DNA of 64,000 nucleotides, taken from NCBI GenBank assembly GCA_041649615.1, contig JBAZMT010000001.1, positions 124,001-188,000 on the forward strand. The letters run 5' to 3'. Positions within the stretch are counted from its first letter, which is position 1. Each line of letters opens with the position of its first letter. Source of the DNA: JALOAR01 sp041649615. Its GTDB lineage: Bacteria; Patescibacteriota; Minisyncoccia; UBA6257; Colwellbacteraceae. Shown in pieces: positions 8,342 through 15,798 of this stretch. The notes beneath the pieces are model-generated. The model had not been told where the DNA came from. It saw nothing but the letters and a program-made list of their open reading frames with translations, and searched no databases. Position numbers and translations under genes: made by a program.

Positions 8342-8833
8342 TTATTTTGAGACGACCACGCGCGCGGGGCGCAAAAGCTTTCCATTCCACATGTATCCTT
8401 TCTCAATTTCTTCAATGACCGTTCCCGATGGCTTATCCGATTCGGTGACGGAGATCGCTTCATGAATGGCGGGATCAAAGGGATGATCAACGGAAACGAT
8501 AATTCTTTCAAGGCCGCGCCTTTTTAACATATCCTCCATTTGAGCCCGTATCATGTAAACGCCTTTTGTCATTTCCATGTCTTTATCTCCCAGAGCGGCA
8601 AGGCACAAATCAAAACTATCCATAATGCCAATCATGTCGCGGATAATATCTTCTCCGGCAAAGCGAATAACTTCGTTCATCCGCTTCAATTCGTCATTCT
8701 TGTAATTTATGAGTTCCGCTTTCGCCCTTTTCCAGCCGTCAAGATATTCGTCTCTTTCCTTCCTCATTTTTTCTTCTTCCGTCTCCTTTACCTCGGCAGC
8801 CGAAGATTCGTTTTCAACTTCTTTTTTTGGCAT
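8342..8833 (-). CDS. grpE: Nucleotide exchange factor GrpE
   Basis: GrpE (163 aa) releases ADP from DnaK and completes the chaperone cycle. An acidic N-terminus is followed by a long helical dimerisation stretch (ETEEEKMRKERDEYLDGWKR). The C-terminal beta domain carries the conserved core ERIIVSVDHPFDPAIHEAIS and GYMWNGKLLRPARVVVSK (family form GY.L..r.lRpA.V.V). It is the first gene of a grpE-dnaK-membrane protein-dnaJ unit, driven by a strong promoter at 8845-8872. No HrcA gene or CIRCE repeat is seen in the promoter region, so heat regulation by that route is not supported here. Confidence 0.95.
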   Translation of the reverse strand: MPKKEVENESSAAEVKETEEEKMRKERDEYLDGWKRAKAELINYKNDELKRMNEVIRFAGEDIIRDMIGIMDSFDLCLAALGDKDMEMTKGVYMIRAQMEDMLKRRGLERIIVSVDHPFDPAIHEAISVTESDKPSGTVIEEIEKGYMWNGKLLRPARVVVSK

Positions 8834-8844
8834 AAGTCAGCGTT

Positions 8845-8872
8845 ATTCTAAATAAAAGACCCGCATTGTCAA
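8845..8872 (-). promoter_or_regulatory. Promoter of the grpE-dnaK-dnaJ unit
   Basis: On the minus strand, TTGACA (8867-8872), a 16-bp spacer and TAGAAT (8845-8850) end 11 nt before the grpE ATG. The expected leader is only about 4-5 nt, with no room for an SD site. It is back to back with the cysS promoter. Confidence 0.75.
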
Positions 8873-8900
8873 GCGTTTTTGTATCCCGCAAAAGGGCTTG

Positions 8901-8929
8901 TCGCTACCCAATTCGGGCGATGTTATAAT
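8901..8929 (+). promoter_or_regulatory. Leaderless promoter of cysS-dnaB-recR
   Basis: TATAAT (8924-8929) ends 6 nt before the ATG at 8936. A weak -35 (TCGCTA, 8901-8906) is 17 bp upstream. The -10 position excludes the longer frame that would start at 8879. Confidence 0.7.
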
Positions 8930-8935
8930 TCGCTC

Positions 8936-10345
8936 ATGATTTCCTTCTTCAAGGGTAATAGGCCAAAGGCGTCTTTAACGCTCTATAACACTCTTTCGGA
9001 AAAAAAGGAGGAATTTAAGCCGCAGAACGGGCGTACCGTGAAGCTCTATACCTGCGGACCAACGGTTTATAATTTCGCCCATATCGGAAATTTAAGAACT
9101 TACATATTTGAGGATATTTTGCGAAGGACGATGGAAATCTCCGGATATCGTCCGTTTCAAGTAATGAACATTACGGACATTGATGACAAGATAATAAAAC
9201 TCTCGGTTGAGTCGCAGAAAAAGACGAAAGAAATCACTCTTCCTTTTGAAAAACATTTTTTTGAAGACATCACGAAACTAAACATTGAAATGCCCGAAAG
9301 GACTCCCAGAGCGACGGATCACGTGAAAGAAATGATCTCTCTCGTGGAAAAACTTTTAAACAAAGGATACGCCTACAAAGAAAAGGACGGTTCGGTCTAT
9401 TTCAGCATTTCCAAATTCAAAGATTACGGAAAATTATCCCATCAGAATTTCAAAGAGTTAGAATCTTCCGGTCGGATTTCAAACGATGAATACGAAAAAA
9501 ACGAGATCAAGGATTTCGCTTTGTGGAAAGTGAAGAAACCGGGCGAGCCTTATTGGGATTCACCCTGGGGAGAAGGAAGACCCGGATGGCACATAGAGTG
9601 TTCCGCGATGGCGATGAAATATTTAGGAGACACTTTGGATATTCATACGGGAGGTGTGGACAACATTTTTCCCCATCATGAAAACGAAATCGCGCAATCG
9701 GAGGCGGCCACGGGGAAGCTCTTTGCAAAATTTTTCCTGCACGGGGAGCATTTGCTCGTTAACGGCGAAAAAATGGCCAAGTCGGCCGGAAACTTCTATA
9801 CGCTTCGGGATATTGAAGAAAAGGGTTACGATCCTCTCTCTTTCAGATACCTTTGCCTTCAGACGCATTATCGCTCCAAGATGAATTTCACCTGGGAGTC
9901 CCTCGGTGCGGCGGCATCGGCTTTTAATAATTTGAGACATATTTTCGCTCTTCTCCAAAGCGAGCAAAAAGAAGGAAATGCCGGGAAAATTTCCGTAGAA
10001 GGAAAAACGGCAGAGGAAAAAATGTTTGGCGCCTTGAGTGATGATTTGAACACGCCGAAGGCGCTTGCCGTTCTGTGGGATTCGCTTAAAGACAAGGATC
10101 TATCGGTGAAGGATAAGTTGTGGCTCATAAAATATGCCGATCGCGCGCTGGGACTTAAAATTTCCGGGACGCCGGAAATATTTGAAATAATAGTGCCCGA
10201 AGAATTGAGTAAATTAGCGGACGAGAGGGAGAAATTGAGAAAAAAGGGCGATTATTTGGCGGCCGATAAAATTAGGAAGAAAATTGAAGAAAAAGGATAC
10301 GAGATAACGGATGAGCCGGGCGCATATAAGATAAGAAAAAAATGA
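8936..10345 (+). CDS. cysS: Cysteinyl-tRNA synthetase
   Basis: CysRS (469 aa) charges tRNA-Cys with cysteine in an ATP-dependent class I reaction. Visible signatures are the zinc/HIGH region CGPTVYNFAHIGNLR near residue 39, the zinc ligands in HIECSAMAMKYLG and FPHHENEIAQSE, and the KMSKS loop as KMAKSAGNF. The C-terminal helical domain ends with ADKIRKKIEEKGYEITDEPG. I place the start at 8936 because the -10 box TATAAT ends 6 nt upstream; this gives the usual family length. It is the first gene of a three-gene operon; its TGA stop overlaps the dnaB ATG (ATGA). Confidence 0.96.
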   Translation: MISFFKGNRPKASLTLYNTLSEKKEEFKPQNGRTVKLYTCGPTVYNFAHIGNLRTYIFEDILRRTMEISGYRPFQVMNITDIDDKIIKLSVESQKKTKEITLPFEKHFFEDITKLNIEMPERTPRATDHVKEMISLVEKLLNKGYAYKEKDGSVYFSISKFKDYGKLSHQNFKELESSGRISNDEYEKNEIKDFALWKVKKPGEPYWDSPWGEGRPGWHIECSAMAMKYLGDTLDIHTGGVDNIFPHHENEIAQSEAATGKLFAKFFLHGEHLLVNGEKMAKSAGNFYTLRDIEEKGYDPLSFRYLCLQTHYRSKMNFTWESLGAAASAFNNLRHIFALLQSEQKEGNAGKISVEGKTAEEKMFGALSDDLNTPKALAVLWDSLKDKDLSVKDKLWLIKYADRALGLKISGTPEIFEIIVPEELSKLADEREKLRKKGDYLAADKIRKKIEEKGYEITDEPGAYKIRKK

Positions 10346-11706
10346 TGGAAAGAAGCGACATCAGAATACCTCCTCAAGACATCCAAGCCGAGCAGTCGGT
10401 TTTGGGAGCCGTGATGATAGACAAAGACGCTATCGGAACCATAGCCGATACGCTTGAACCGGGAGATTTTTACGATAAGAAGAACGGAATGATATATGAG
10501 GTTATGCTCCGGTTATGGGAAAAAAAGGCTCCGATCGATCTTTTGTCCCTTTCGGCGGAATTAAAAAAAGCCGGCTTTGCGGAACAAACAGGAGGCATCG
10601 GTTATCTGACCGACCTCGTTAACGCCGTTCCTTCAGCCGCTCACGTGGCGCATTATGCCGGAATCGTAAAGGAGAAAAAAATATTAAGGGACCTAATAAG
10701 CGCTTCCGGCACCATTACCGAGAGCGCGATGGCGGAGTCCGAGGACATAGATACGCTTTTAGACAACATTGAACAAAAAGTATTTTCCATAACCAACAAG
10801 TCGGTCATAAGAACGTTCGCTTCGGTAAAAGACGAATTGCCGGCCGCCTACGAAAGACTTGAAAGAATAACTCACGGAGACGTGACTCGCGGCGTGCCGA
10901 CCGGTTTCACGGAATTGGACAACATTCTTTCGGGGCTTCAAAAGTCGGATTTGATAATAGTCGGAGCAAGGCCTTCTTTCGGAAAGACTTCGTTCGCGCT
11001 TGATATCATACGGCACGTCGGAACAAGAATCGGATTGGGAGTCGGTATTTTCTCTCTTGAAATGTCGCGGGAACAAATAATGGACAGGTTTATTTCGGCG
11101 GAATCAAAAGTGTCTCTTTGGAAAATACGCACCGGAAAACAATTGGACGCTCTTGATTATGAAATGATACAAGCGGCGTTCGATCGCCTTTCAACGACCA
11201 GAATTTACGTTGATGACACTCCTTCTCCGAACATTTTGGAGATCAGAAGAATGGCGAGAAGGCTTCAGGCAGAAGAAAAAAATCTGGGACTCATAGTCGT
11301 GGATTATTTGCAGCTCATTCAGCCCCGGAAAACTTCGGATAATCCGGTTCAGCAAATAACCGAAATATCCCGCGGATTAAAAACAATCGCAAGAGAATTG
11401 AACGTCCCCATACTGGCCATTTCGCAATTATCGAGAGGAGTTGAACAACGGGACAACAAAGTGCCCAAACTTTCCGACCTTCGCGATTCGGGTTCAATAG
11501 AACAAGACGCGGACGTGGTGCTTTTCATACATCCCGCTTGGCGCTACGAACAAGAATTGGACAATCCGGCGCAGGAAGGATTTACCGAAATATACGTGGC
11601 CAAGCACAGAAACGGTCCTTTGGGAGTCGTGCAGCTTCGTTTCAACAAAGAGTCCGCAAGCTTTGAAAATATTGACGTGATTCATGAAAATACCGAATTC
11701 AATTAG
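10342..11706 (+). CDS. dnaB: Replicative DNA helicase DnaB
   Basis: DnaB (454 aa) is the hexameric 5'-3' replicative helicase. The N-terminal domain begins IPPQDIQAEQSVLGAVMID, which is typical. The RecA-like domain has Walker A GARPSFGKTSFALDII (about residues 207-222), a Walker B-type LGLIVVDYLQLIQP, and the QLSRGVEQRDNKVPKLSDLRDSG motif (split here only by length), with DADVVLFI following. Length is normal and no intein is present. The ATG overlaps the cysS stop; a second ATG three bases later could also serve. It is translationally coupled to cysS on one side and overlaps recR by 23 nt on the other. Confidence 0.96.
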   Translation: MMERSDIRIPPQDIQAEQSVLGAVMIDKDAIGTIADTLEPGDFYDKKNGMIYEVMLRLWEKKAPIDLLSLSAELKKAGFAEQTGGIGYLTDLVNAVPSAAHVAHYAGIVKEKKILRDLISASGTITESAMAESEDIDTLLDNIEQKVFSITNKSVIRTFASVKDELPAAYERLERITHGDVTRGVPTGFTELDNILSGLQKSDLIIVGARPSFGKTSFALDIIRHVGTRIGLGVGIFSLEMSREQIMDRFISAESKVSLWKIRTGKQLDALDYEMIQAAFDRLSTTRIYVDDTPSPNILEIRRMARRLQAEEKNLGLIVVDYLQLIQPRKTSDNPVQQITEISRGLKTIARELNVPILAISQLSRGVEQRDNKVPKLSDLRDSGSIEQDADVVLFIHPAWRYEQELDNPAQEGFTEIYVAKHRNGPLGVVQLRFNKESASFENIDVIHENTEFN

Positions 11707-12283
11707 GCTTTTCGTGGACGGTTTTTCCAAGTTGCCCGGCGTCGGTCCGCGTCAGGCCATTAGGCTTGCGTATTATCTCGCAGAAAGAAAAAAAGAAGCC
11801 GCCGATTTGGCGATCGCGATAGGCACGCTTCAAAAACTTAAAATTTGCCCGAACTGCTTTTTCACGCACGATCGCGAAGAAGAATTGTGCGGAATATGCG
11901 GCAGTCAGACGAGAAATAAAGAGGTTGTCGCCATAGTGGAAAAAGAGACGGATTTGATTTCCATTGAATCGGCAGAAAAATATCGGGGCGTTTATTTGTG
12001 TTTGGGCGACATTAAAAAAGCGGGAAAGCTTGACTCAAATCAAAAAGAGAGGCTTGATCTACTCCGAGAAAAGGCAAGAACTCTGCCCCAAGGAAAATTA
12101 AAAGAAATAATAATCGCTTTCAGTCCAACAACCGCGGGAGACATATCGGCTGAAATAATAGCGGAATACGTCAAACAAGCGGCGGAAAAAACGACAAGAC
12201 TCGGCAGAGGAATACCGATAGGAGGAGAAGTGGAATTCGCCGATGCGGAAACTTTGATTGAAGCATTGGAAAGCCGAAAATAA
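11684..12283 (+). CDS. recR: Recombination protein RecR
   Basis: RecR (199 aa) acts with RecO and RecF in loading RecA at gaps. In order: helix-hairpin-helix (SKLPGVGPRQAIRLAYYL), a four-Cys zinc finger (CPNCFFTHDREEELCGIC, near residues 55-72) and a Toprim domain (VVAIVEKETDLISIE; the family EAxG..GxYH region reads ESAEKYRGVYLCLGD). The usual ITI-type TT-GE-AT motif reads AFSPTTAGDISAEIIAEYV. Length is normal. It overlaps the end of dnaB and is the last gene of the operon, followed by a hairpin at 12282-12304. Confidence 0.95.
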   Translation: MKIPNSIRLFVDGFSKLPGVGPRQAIRLAYYLAERKKEAADLAIAIGTLQKLKICPNCFFTHDREEELCGICGSQTRNKEVVAIVEKETDLISIESAEKYRGVYLCLGDIKKAGKLDSNQKERLDLLREKARTLPQGKLKEIIIAFSPTTAGDISAEIIAEYVKQAAEKTTRLGRGIPIGGEVEFADAETLIEALESRK

Positions 12284-12304
12284 AAAACCGCCAGGTAGCG
12301 GGTC
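12282..12304 (-). terminator. Intrinsic terminator shared by recR and rplU (convergent)
   Basis: A CCGC/GCGG stem (288-291 with 298-301) is followed on the minus strand by a run of six T. It lies between the convergent recR and rplU genes. The T-run favours stopping the rplU transcript; on the plus strand the T-stretch is weaker. Confidence 0.65.
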
Positions 12305-12310
12305 TTTATT

Positions 12311-12619
12311 TTAGGCGATGCTTATAATTTCCACTTCCGAGAACGCTTGGCGATGAGTTTTCTTCTTATCAAAGCGGTTTTTGGAATGGAACTTAAAAAC
12401 GATTTTCTTTTCGTCTCTTCCCTGATTTAAGATTTTTCCTTTGACTATGGAGCTTTCCAAATACGGATATCCGATTTCTATGCCGGAATCGGTTTCCTTC
12501 AAAAGGACTTTATCAAACAAAACCTCGCTTCCTTCGGAAACGTCCAGTTTTTCGGTTTTGATTTTTTCTCCGGGGAGAACGACATACTGTTTCCCTCCGG
12601 TTTCTATTACGGCAAACAT
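12311..12619 (-). CDS. rplU: 50S ribosomal protein L21
   Basis: L21 (102 aa) binds 23S rRNA in the large subunit. It starts MFAVIETGGKQYVVLPGEKI, the family's usual N-terminus, and contains VLFDKVLLKETDSG and FHSKNRFDKKKTHRQAFSEV near the end, matching the conserved KRRK.rrGHRQ.yT region in a diverged form. The reading frame extends far upstream, but the ATG at 12619 matches the family start and lies just below a promoter (12631-12660). rpmA (L27), its usual neighbour, is not next to it. Confidence 0.93.
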   Translation of the reverse strand: MFAVIETGGKQYVVLPGEKIKTEKLDVSEGSEVLFDKVLLKETDSGIEIGYPYLESSIVKGKILNQGRDEKKIVFKFHSKNRFDKKKTHRQAFSEVEIISIA

Positions 12620-12630
12620 TCTAGTTTCGC

Positions 12631-12660
12631 ATTCTATCAGAGTGGTGGGGATTCTTGCAA
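12631..12660 (-). promoter_or_regulatory. Promoter of rplU
   Basis: Minus strand: TTGCAA (12655-12660), 18-bp spacer, TAGAAT (12631-12636), ending 11 nt before the L21 ATG. The expected leader is only a few nucleotides and no SD is present. Confidence 0.65.
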
Positions 12661-12666
12661 ATCGGG

Positions 12667-12996
12667 CTAGTAAATGAAAACGATGGTCGCGATTTTCAGT
12701 AGAATTATGGCCGGGATGAAGACGGCGAGACTTCCCAAAAGATGAGAAACCATCCTGTCTTTTTTCATGATTCCCGCGGAGGCGGCGATGTTTATGCCGC
12801 AAATGACAAGAGCTACAACAGAGAGACTTAAGAGGGAATGTTTGTCCCCTATCGCTCCCTTAAGGATCAAAAACGCTCCTTCAGGAACGGCGAAAAGAGC
12901 GGAAAGAAAAACGGTAATCAAAATGGCGAGAGAAATTATGCCGTAAACGGCGAAGAGAGGCAGTCTCATTTTGAATTGTAATTTTTCTTCGTTCAT
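12667..12996 (-). CDS. Small membrane protein of unknown function
   Basis: A 109-aa protein with three clear hydrophobic segments: PLFAVYGIISLAILITVFLS (about 13-32), LLSLSVVALVICGINIAAS (about 56-74) and LAVFIPAIILLKIATIVFIY at the C-terminus. A short cytoplasmic-type loop (MKKDRM) lies between the second and third. I do not recognise the family. It sits upstream of rplU on the same strand but rplU has its own promoter. The upstream region (13000-13060) is AT-rich and also holds the promoter of the divergent tRNA-Glu. Confidence 0.65.
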   Translation of the reverse strand: MNEEKLQFKMRLPLFAVYGIISLAILITVFLSALFAVPEGAFLILKGAIGDKHSLLSLSVVALVICGINIAASAGIMKKDRMVSHLLGSLAVFIPAIILLKIATIVFIY

Positions 12997-13021
12997 TTAA
13001 CGGACTAATAATAAATTAAAA

Positions 13022-13051
13022 TAGACAAAATGGAAATTTTATTGTTAAACT
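13022..13051 (+). promoter_or_regulatory. Probable promoter of tRNA-Glu
   Basis: TAGACA (13022-13027), 18-bp spacer, TAAACT (13046-13051), ending 11 nt before the tRNA 5' end at 13063. Confidence 0.5.
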
Positions 13052-13062
13052 CAAGCCGTACA

Positions 13063-13134
13063 GGCCCTATCGTCTAGTGGTTAGGACGCCAGGTTCTCAT
13101 CCTGGTAACAGGGGTTCAACTCCCCTTGGGGCTG
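13063..13134 (+). tRNA. tRNA-Glu(CTC)
   Basis: Acceptor GGCCCTA/TGGGGCT (with wobble pairs at the first and sixth positions), D-arm GTCTAGTGGTTAGGAC, anticodon arm CCAGG-TTCTCAT-CCTGG with anticodon CTC, T-arm AGGGG-TTCAACT-CCCCT, discriminator G. CCA is not encoded (CAG follows). It is followed by its own terminator (13146-13175) and then by a full tRNA-linked repeat that ends in a near-perfect copy of its 3' 22 nt. Confidence 0.9.
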
Positions 13135-13145
13135 CAGTTTAAAAG

Positions 13146-13175
13146 ACTATCCTGATGGTTTTTGGATAGTTTTTT
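13146..13175 (+). terminator. Intrinsic terminator of tRNA-Glu
   Basis: ACTATCC (13146-13152) pairs with GGATAGT (13164-13170), followed by six T. It separates the tRNA from the downstream repeat element. Confidence 0.8.
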
Positions 13176-13191
13176 AAAATTCAGTTTTTGT

Positions 13192-13327
13192 AAGGGGAAT
13201 TGAACGTTGAGTGGGGTCGGGAGAACGCTTTAAGCGGTCTCCCGTGTAGGAAGATATTAGAAACCGAGGGTTTCTAAAACGGAGCGAGCCTAGAGCGAGC
13301 GAGTAGTTCAATTCCCCTTGGGGCTGC
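13192..13327 (+). repeat. tRNA-linked structured repeat, full copy (tRNA-Glu)
   Basis: A 136-bp element. Its ends are a perfect 14-bp inverted repeat: AAGGGGAATTGAAC (13192-13205) against GTTCAATTCCCCTT (13306-13319). The left end is essentially the reverse complement of the T-arm of tRNA-Glu. The right end, 13306-13327, is a direct copy of tRNA-Glu positions 13114-13135 with one change in 22. Inside are hairpin A (GGGAGA...TCTCCC, 25 nt), the invariant CGTGTAGGA, hairpin B (TTAGAAACC-GAG-GGTTTCTAA) and a purine-rich GAGCGAGC stretch. No protein coding potential is evident. It may be a small mobile element, a structured RNA, or both; what it does is unknown. Confidence 0.8.
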
Positions 13328-13334
13328 TATTAAA

Positions 13335-13358
13335 AAATGAGCGAAAAATCGCTCATTT
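13335..13358 (-). terminator. Terminator hairpin, usable in both directions
   Basis: AAATGAGCGA/TCGCTCATTT with A-run and T-run on either side. On the minus strand it overlaps the stop codon of the Cys-rich protein gene (13357-13839) and ends in six T; on the plus strand it closes the repeat element. Confidence 0.75.
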
Positions 13359-13839
13359 AGCACGTCATAATCGAGTGATAATTATGATCAACCCATGACG
13401 CATCGATGCTTTCCAATTCTTCAAGAAGGTTAAATTCCTCTTCACGTCTGAGCCACCTCATAAATTTAATCCACCTGACAAACCGGAACATTGCTTTTCC
13501 ATTTCTGTTTGGCTGGAATTTGGCGCAAAGGCCCGTTCCAAAAGTCGTTCCGAAACACAGAGATGAGATGACGGTGCCACATTCACAGGCGAGAGGAAAA
13601 TAAATCGAGTCCGTTTCATAGATTTTCCCGACGCAAGCGGCCCTTCGCGTTTTCATTTGAAAACCGCTCATATGCCAAGAAATATTTTCGTGGCCGCGAT
13701 AAGGCGTGTCATCAACTTTCCCTTCGGCGTTAGGCTTAATCCCCATAAATTCACAGTGCCGAAGAATACAATGTCCATCGTTTACGCACCACTGACAATA
13801 CGGAAAATAATGCCCTTCTATAAATTTCTCTTGGGACAT
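13357..13839 (-). CDS. Cys-rich protein of unknown function (single-gene cassette)
   Basis: A 160-aa soluble protein with at least ten Cys, including paired motifs CQWCVNDGHCILRHCEF (residues 16-32) and LACECGTVISSLCFGT (near 83-98), and an aromatic/basic stretch FRFVRWIKFMRWLRREEEF. Metal binding is likely from the Cys pairs; the family is unknown to me. The ATG at 13839 has AAAGGAGG 10 nt upstream, and a longer frame from 13860 would translate the SD itself, so I reject it. It has its own promoter (13873-13901) and terminator, unlike its housekeeping neighbours. Confidence 0.7.
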   Translation of the reverse strand: MSQEKFIEGHYFPYCQWCVNDGHCILRHCEFMGIKPNAEGKVDDTPYRGHENISWHMSGFQMKTRRAACVGKIYETDSIYFPLACECGTVISSLCFGTTFGTGLCAKFQPNRNGKAMFRFVRWIKFMRWLRREEEFNLLEELESIDASWVDHNYHSIMTC

Positions 13840-13872
13840 TTCGCTTCCGCCTCCTTTCAATGAACTGCGCTA

Positions 13873-13901
13873 AAGTTACAGCGCATCAGCTTGAGAATCA
13901 A
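13873..13901 (-). promoter_or_regulatory. Promoter of the Cys-rich cassette gene
   Basis: Minus strand: TTGATT (13896-13901), 17-bp spacer, TAACTT (13873-13878). A leader of about 27 nt with AAAGGAGG follows. Confidence 0.6.
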
Positions 13902-13903
13902 GT

Positions 13904-15520
13904 CTACTTCAATTTGTCGGGAGCAACGCCGTAATACGAGAGTGTGAATTCGGCGAGTTCTTTAAAAGCGGGAATGACGGACGCTCCCGCGAGGGGGTTT
14001 CCTTCGGGTTCGTCTATTCTTATCAAAATGGAAAATTTGGGATCATAGGCGGGAGCGAATCCAACATAAGTATTGATATAAGCGTCTTTATAACCGCCTT
14101 TTACCAAATCGGGTACGAGAGCCGTTCCGGTTTTTCCCGCCACGGAATATCCCAAAATGTCCGCTAATACGTTTTTCTTAACCGCCGAGACCATCATGTC
14201 CGTAATTTTTTTCGCGGTTTCTTCCGAGATCGGTTTGCTTTCGATTTTTGATTCGCCCACGGTAATACGAGGGGCCATCATAACGCCTCTGTTTGCGATG
14301 GCGTTTACGGCCGTAAGCATCCGAATGGGCGAAATAGATATTCCCTGTCCGTAAGAAGCGGTCGCGTAACTGATGTCATTCCCGTTTATGAGAGACTTAA
14401 TGGAACCGGTAATTTCTCCCGGAAGATCAATGCCGGTGGTATGCGTAAGACCGAATTTCTCCGCATAATCAAGAAAAGTGTTTTTGCCCATTTTTTTGAC
14501 GGCAAAAACGGTACCCGTGTTTATTGATTGTTCTATCACTTCGGTCATCGTAAGCGTTCCGTGCGCTTTTTTATCCCAGTTTTGAATCGTTCGGCCGTTA
14601 ATCGTAAGCGAGCCTTCATCAATATAAGTCGTTTCCGGCGTAACGCTTCCCGAATCAATGGCTCCCGCCATAGTCACGATTTTAAAAACCGAACCGGGTT
14701 CGTAGACTTCTTGAACGGCCGGATTCATGTAATCCGACATTTTCGCCGAGCCGTAATTATTCGGATCAAAAGTCGGCACGGCGGCCATGGCTTTAATCTC
14801 GCCGGTTTTCGGATCGGAGACGATGACAACTCCGCTTTTCGCGTTGAATTTATGCACCGCGTCGGCAAGTATTTTCTCGGCGCGCGCTTGAATCGTCTGG
14901 TCAATCGTAAGATACACGTCTTTGCCGTCTTTCGGCACGATAAAAGTGTCTCCGGACGCCTCGCCGGGAACTCCCGTCAATTCTTCGTTATAAAAAGACT
15001 CTATGCCATATTGTCCGACTTCATTCGCCACAAATCCCAAGACATGAGCCGCCAAAGAAGCGTACGGATAATATCTTTTTGGTTTTTCACCCACTTTGAC
15101 CCCGGGAATATCGAGATTTCTCACTTTATCGGCGACTTCATCCGAAGCGATTTTTAAGAGTTCTTCAAACGGATCGTCTTTTTTTTGGAGTTTCTGCATT
15201 ATTTCTTCCGCCGGCACCTTGATCACTTCTTCAAGGCGCGCCGCGGTTTCGCTCAAATCCGTTCCCGCTTTAGCCAGTTTTTCGGGTTCGCAATAGATGA
15301 AGGGATAATTTTTCTTTATGGCCACCGGAACCGGTGTGCCGTTTTTATCGGTCATCATGATGTTGCCCCGCGCCGGATCAAGCGAGCTATTCAAAATCCG
15401 CGAGGCCGCTTCGGCGGCGTAATAATCCCCTTTCTGTATCTGTAAGTTAAAAAAACGGACGCCAAGCGATCCGTATAGCAAGCAGAACAGAGTTACTACT
15501 GCAATGAAGCGAATACCCAT
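13904..15520 (-). CDS. ftsI: Penicillin-binding protein 2 / FtsI-type peptidoglycan transpeptidase
   Basis: A 538-aa class B PBP that cross-links septal peptidoglycan. One N-terminal membrane anchor (residues 4-22) is followed by the pedestal domain (RGNIMMTDKNGTPV; family form RG.I.DRNG). The transpeptidase domain has active-site Ser277 in SVFK (277-280), SIN (332-334) and KTG (463-465). No PASTA domains are present. It overlaps the small FtsL-like gene by 25 nt and is the last gene of mraZ-rsmH-ftsL-ftsI, the start of the classical division and wall cluster; murE, mraY and the later genes do not follow here. Confidence 0.93.
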   Translation of the reverse strand: MGIRFIAVVTLFCLLYGSLGVRFFNLQIQKGDYYAAEAASRILNSSLDPARGNIMMTDKNGTPVPVAIKKNYPFIYCEPEKLAKAGTDLSETAARLEEVIKVPAEEIMQKLQKKDDPFEELLKIASDEVADKVRNLDIPGVKVGEKPKRYYPYASLAAHVLGFVANEVGQYGIESFYNEELTGVPGEASGDTFIVPKDGKDVYLTIDQTIQARAEKILADAVHKFNAKSGVVIVSDPKTGEIKAMAAVPTFDPNNYGSAKMSDYMNPAVQEVYEPGSVFKIVTMAGAIDSGSVTPETTYIDEGSLTINGRTIQNWDKKAHGTLTMTEVIEQSINTGTVFAVKKMGKNTFLDYAEKFGLTHTTGIDLPGEITGSIKSLINGNDISYATASYGQGISISPIRMLTAVNAIANRGVMMAPRITVGESKIESKPISEETAKKITDMMVSAVKKNVLADILGYSVAGKTGTALVPDLVKGGYKDAYINTYVGFAPAYDPKFSILIRIDEPEGNPLAGASVIPAFKELAEFTLSYYGVAPDKLK

Positions 15521-15798
15521 TGCGGATTTTTATCAAGAACCAGACCTTTCTCTTCGGCGATAGTTTCAAGCGCTTGCGGATCGGTTATTTTGAAAAGGGT
15601 GTTCTTTAATTCGGCGTTTGCCGTGAGTTCGGTTTCGGTAGAATTCTTAAGAGAACTTATTTCGTGCTTCAGACTGACTATCTTCGAATAAATACAGCCG
15701 CAAAAAGTAATGGCGCCGATAAGCAGTCCGCCGGCAAGAAATATAGCCGCTTTCCAGGCTGATTCTTTTCTTTTGTCGTTTGGTCTTAAAATCGTCAT
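15496..15798 (-). CDS. ftsL: FtsL-like septum protein
   Basis: A 100-aa bitopic protein: basic cytoplasmic start, one membrane helix (about residues 16-37), then a coiled-coil stretch (YSKIVSLKHEISSLKNS). The end has ITDPQALETIAEEKGL, the pattern found near the end of FtsL/DivIC proteins. Identity rests mainly on this topology and on its position between rsmH and ftsI, where ftsL sits in many bacteria. It starts immediately after the rsmH stop. Confidence 0.75.
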   Translation of the reverse strand: MTILRPNDKRKESAWKAAIFLAGGLLIGAITFCGCIYSKIVSLKHEISSLKNSTETELTANAELKNTLFKITDPQALETIAEEKGLVLDKNPQWVFASLQ

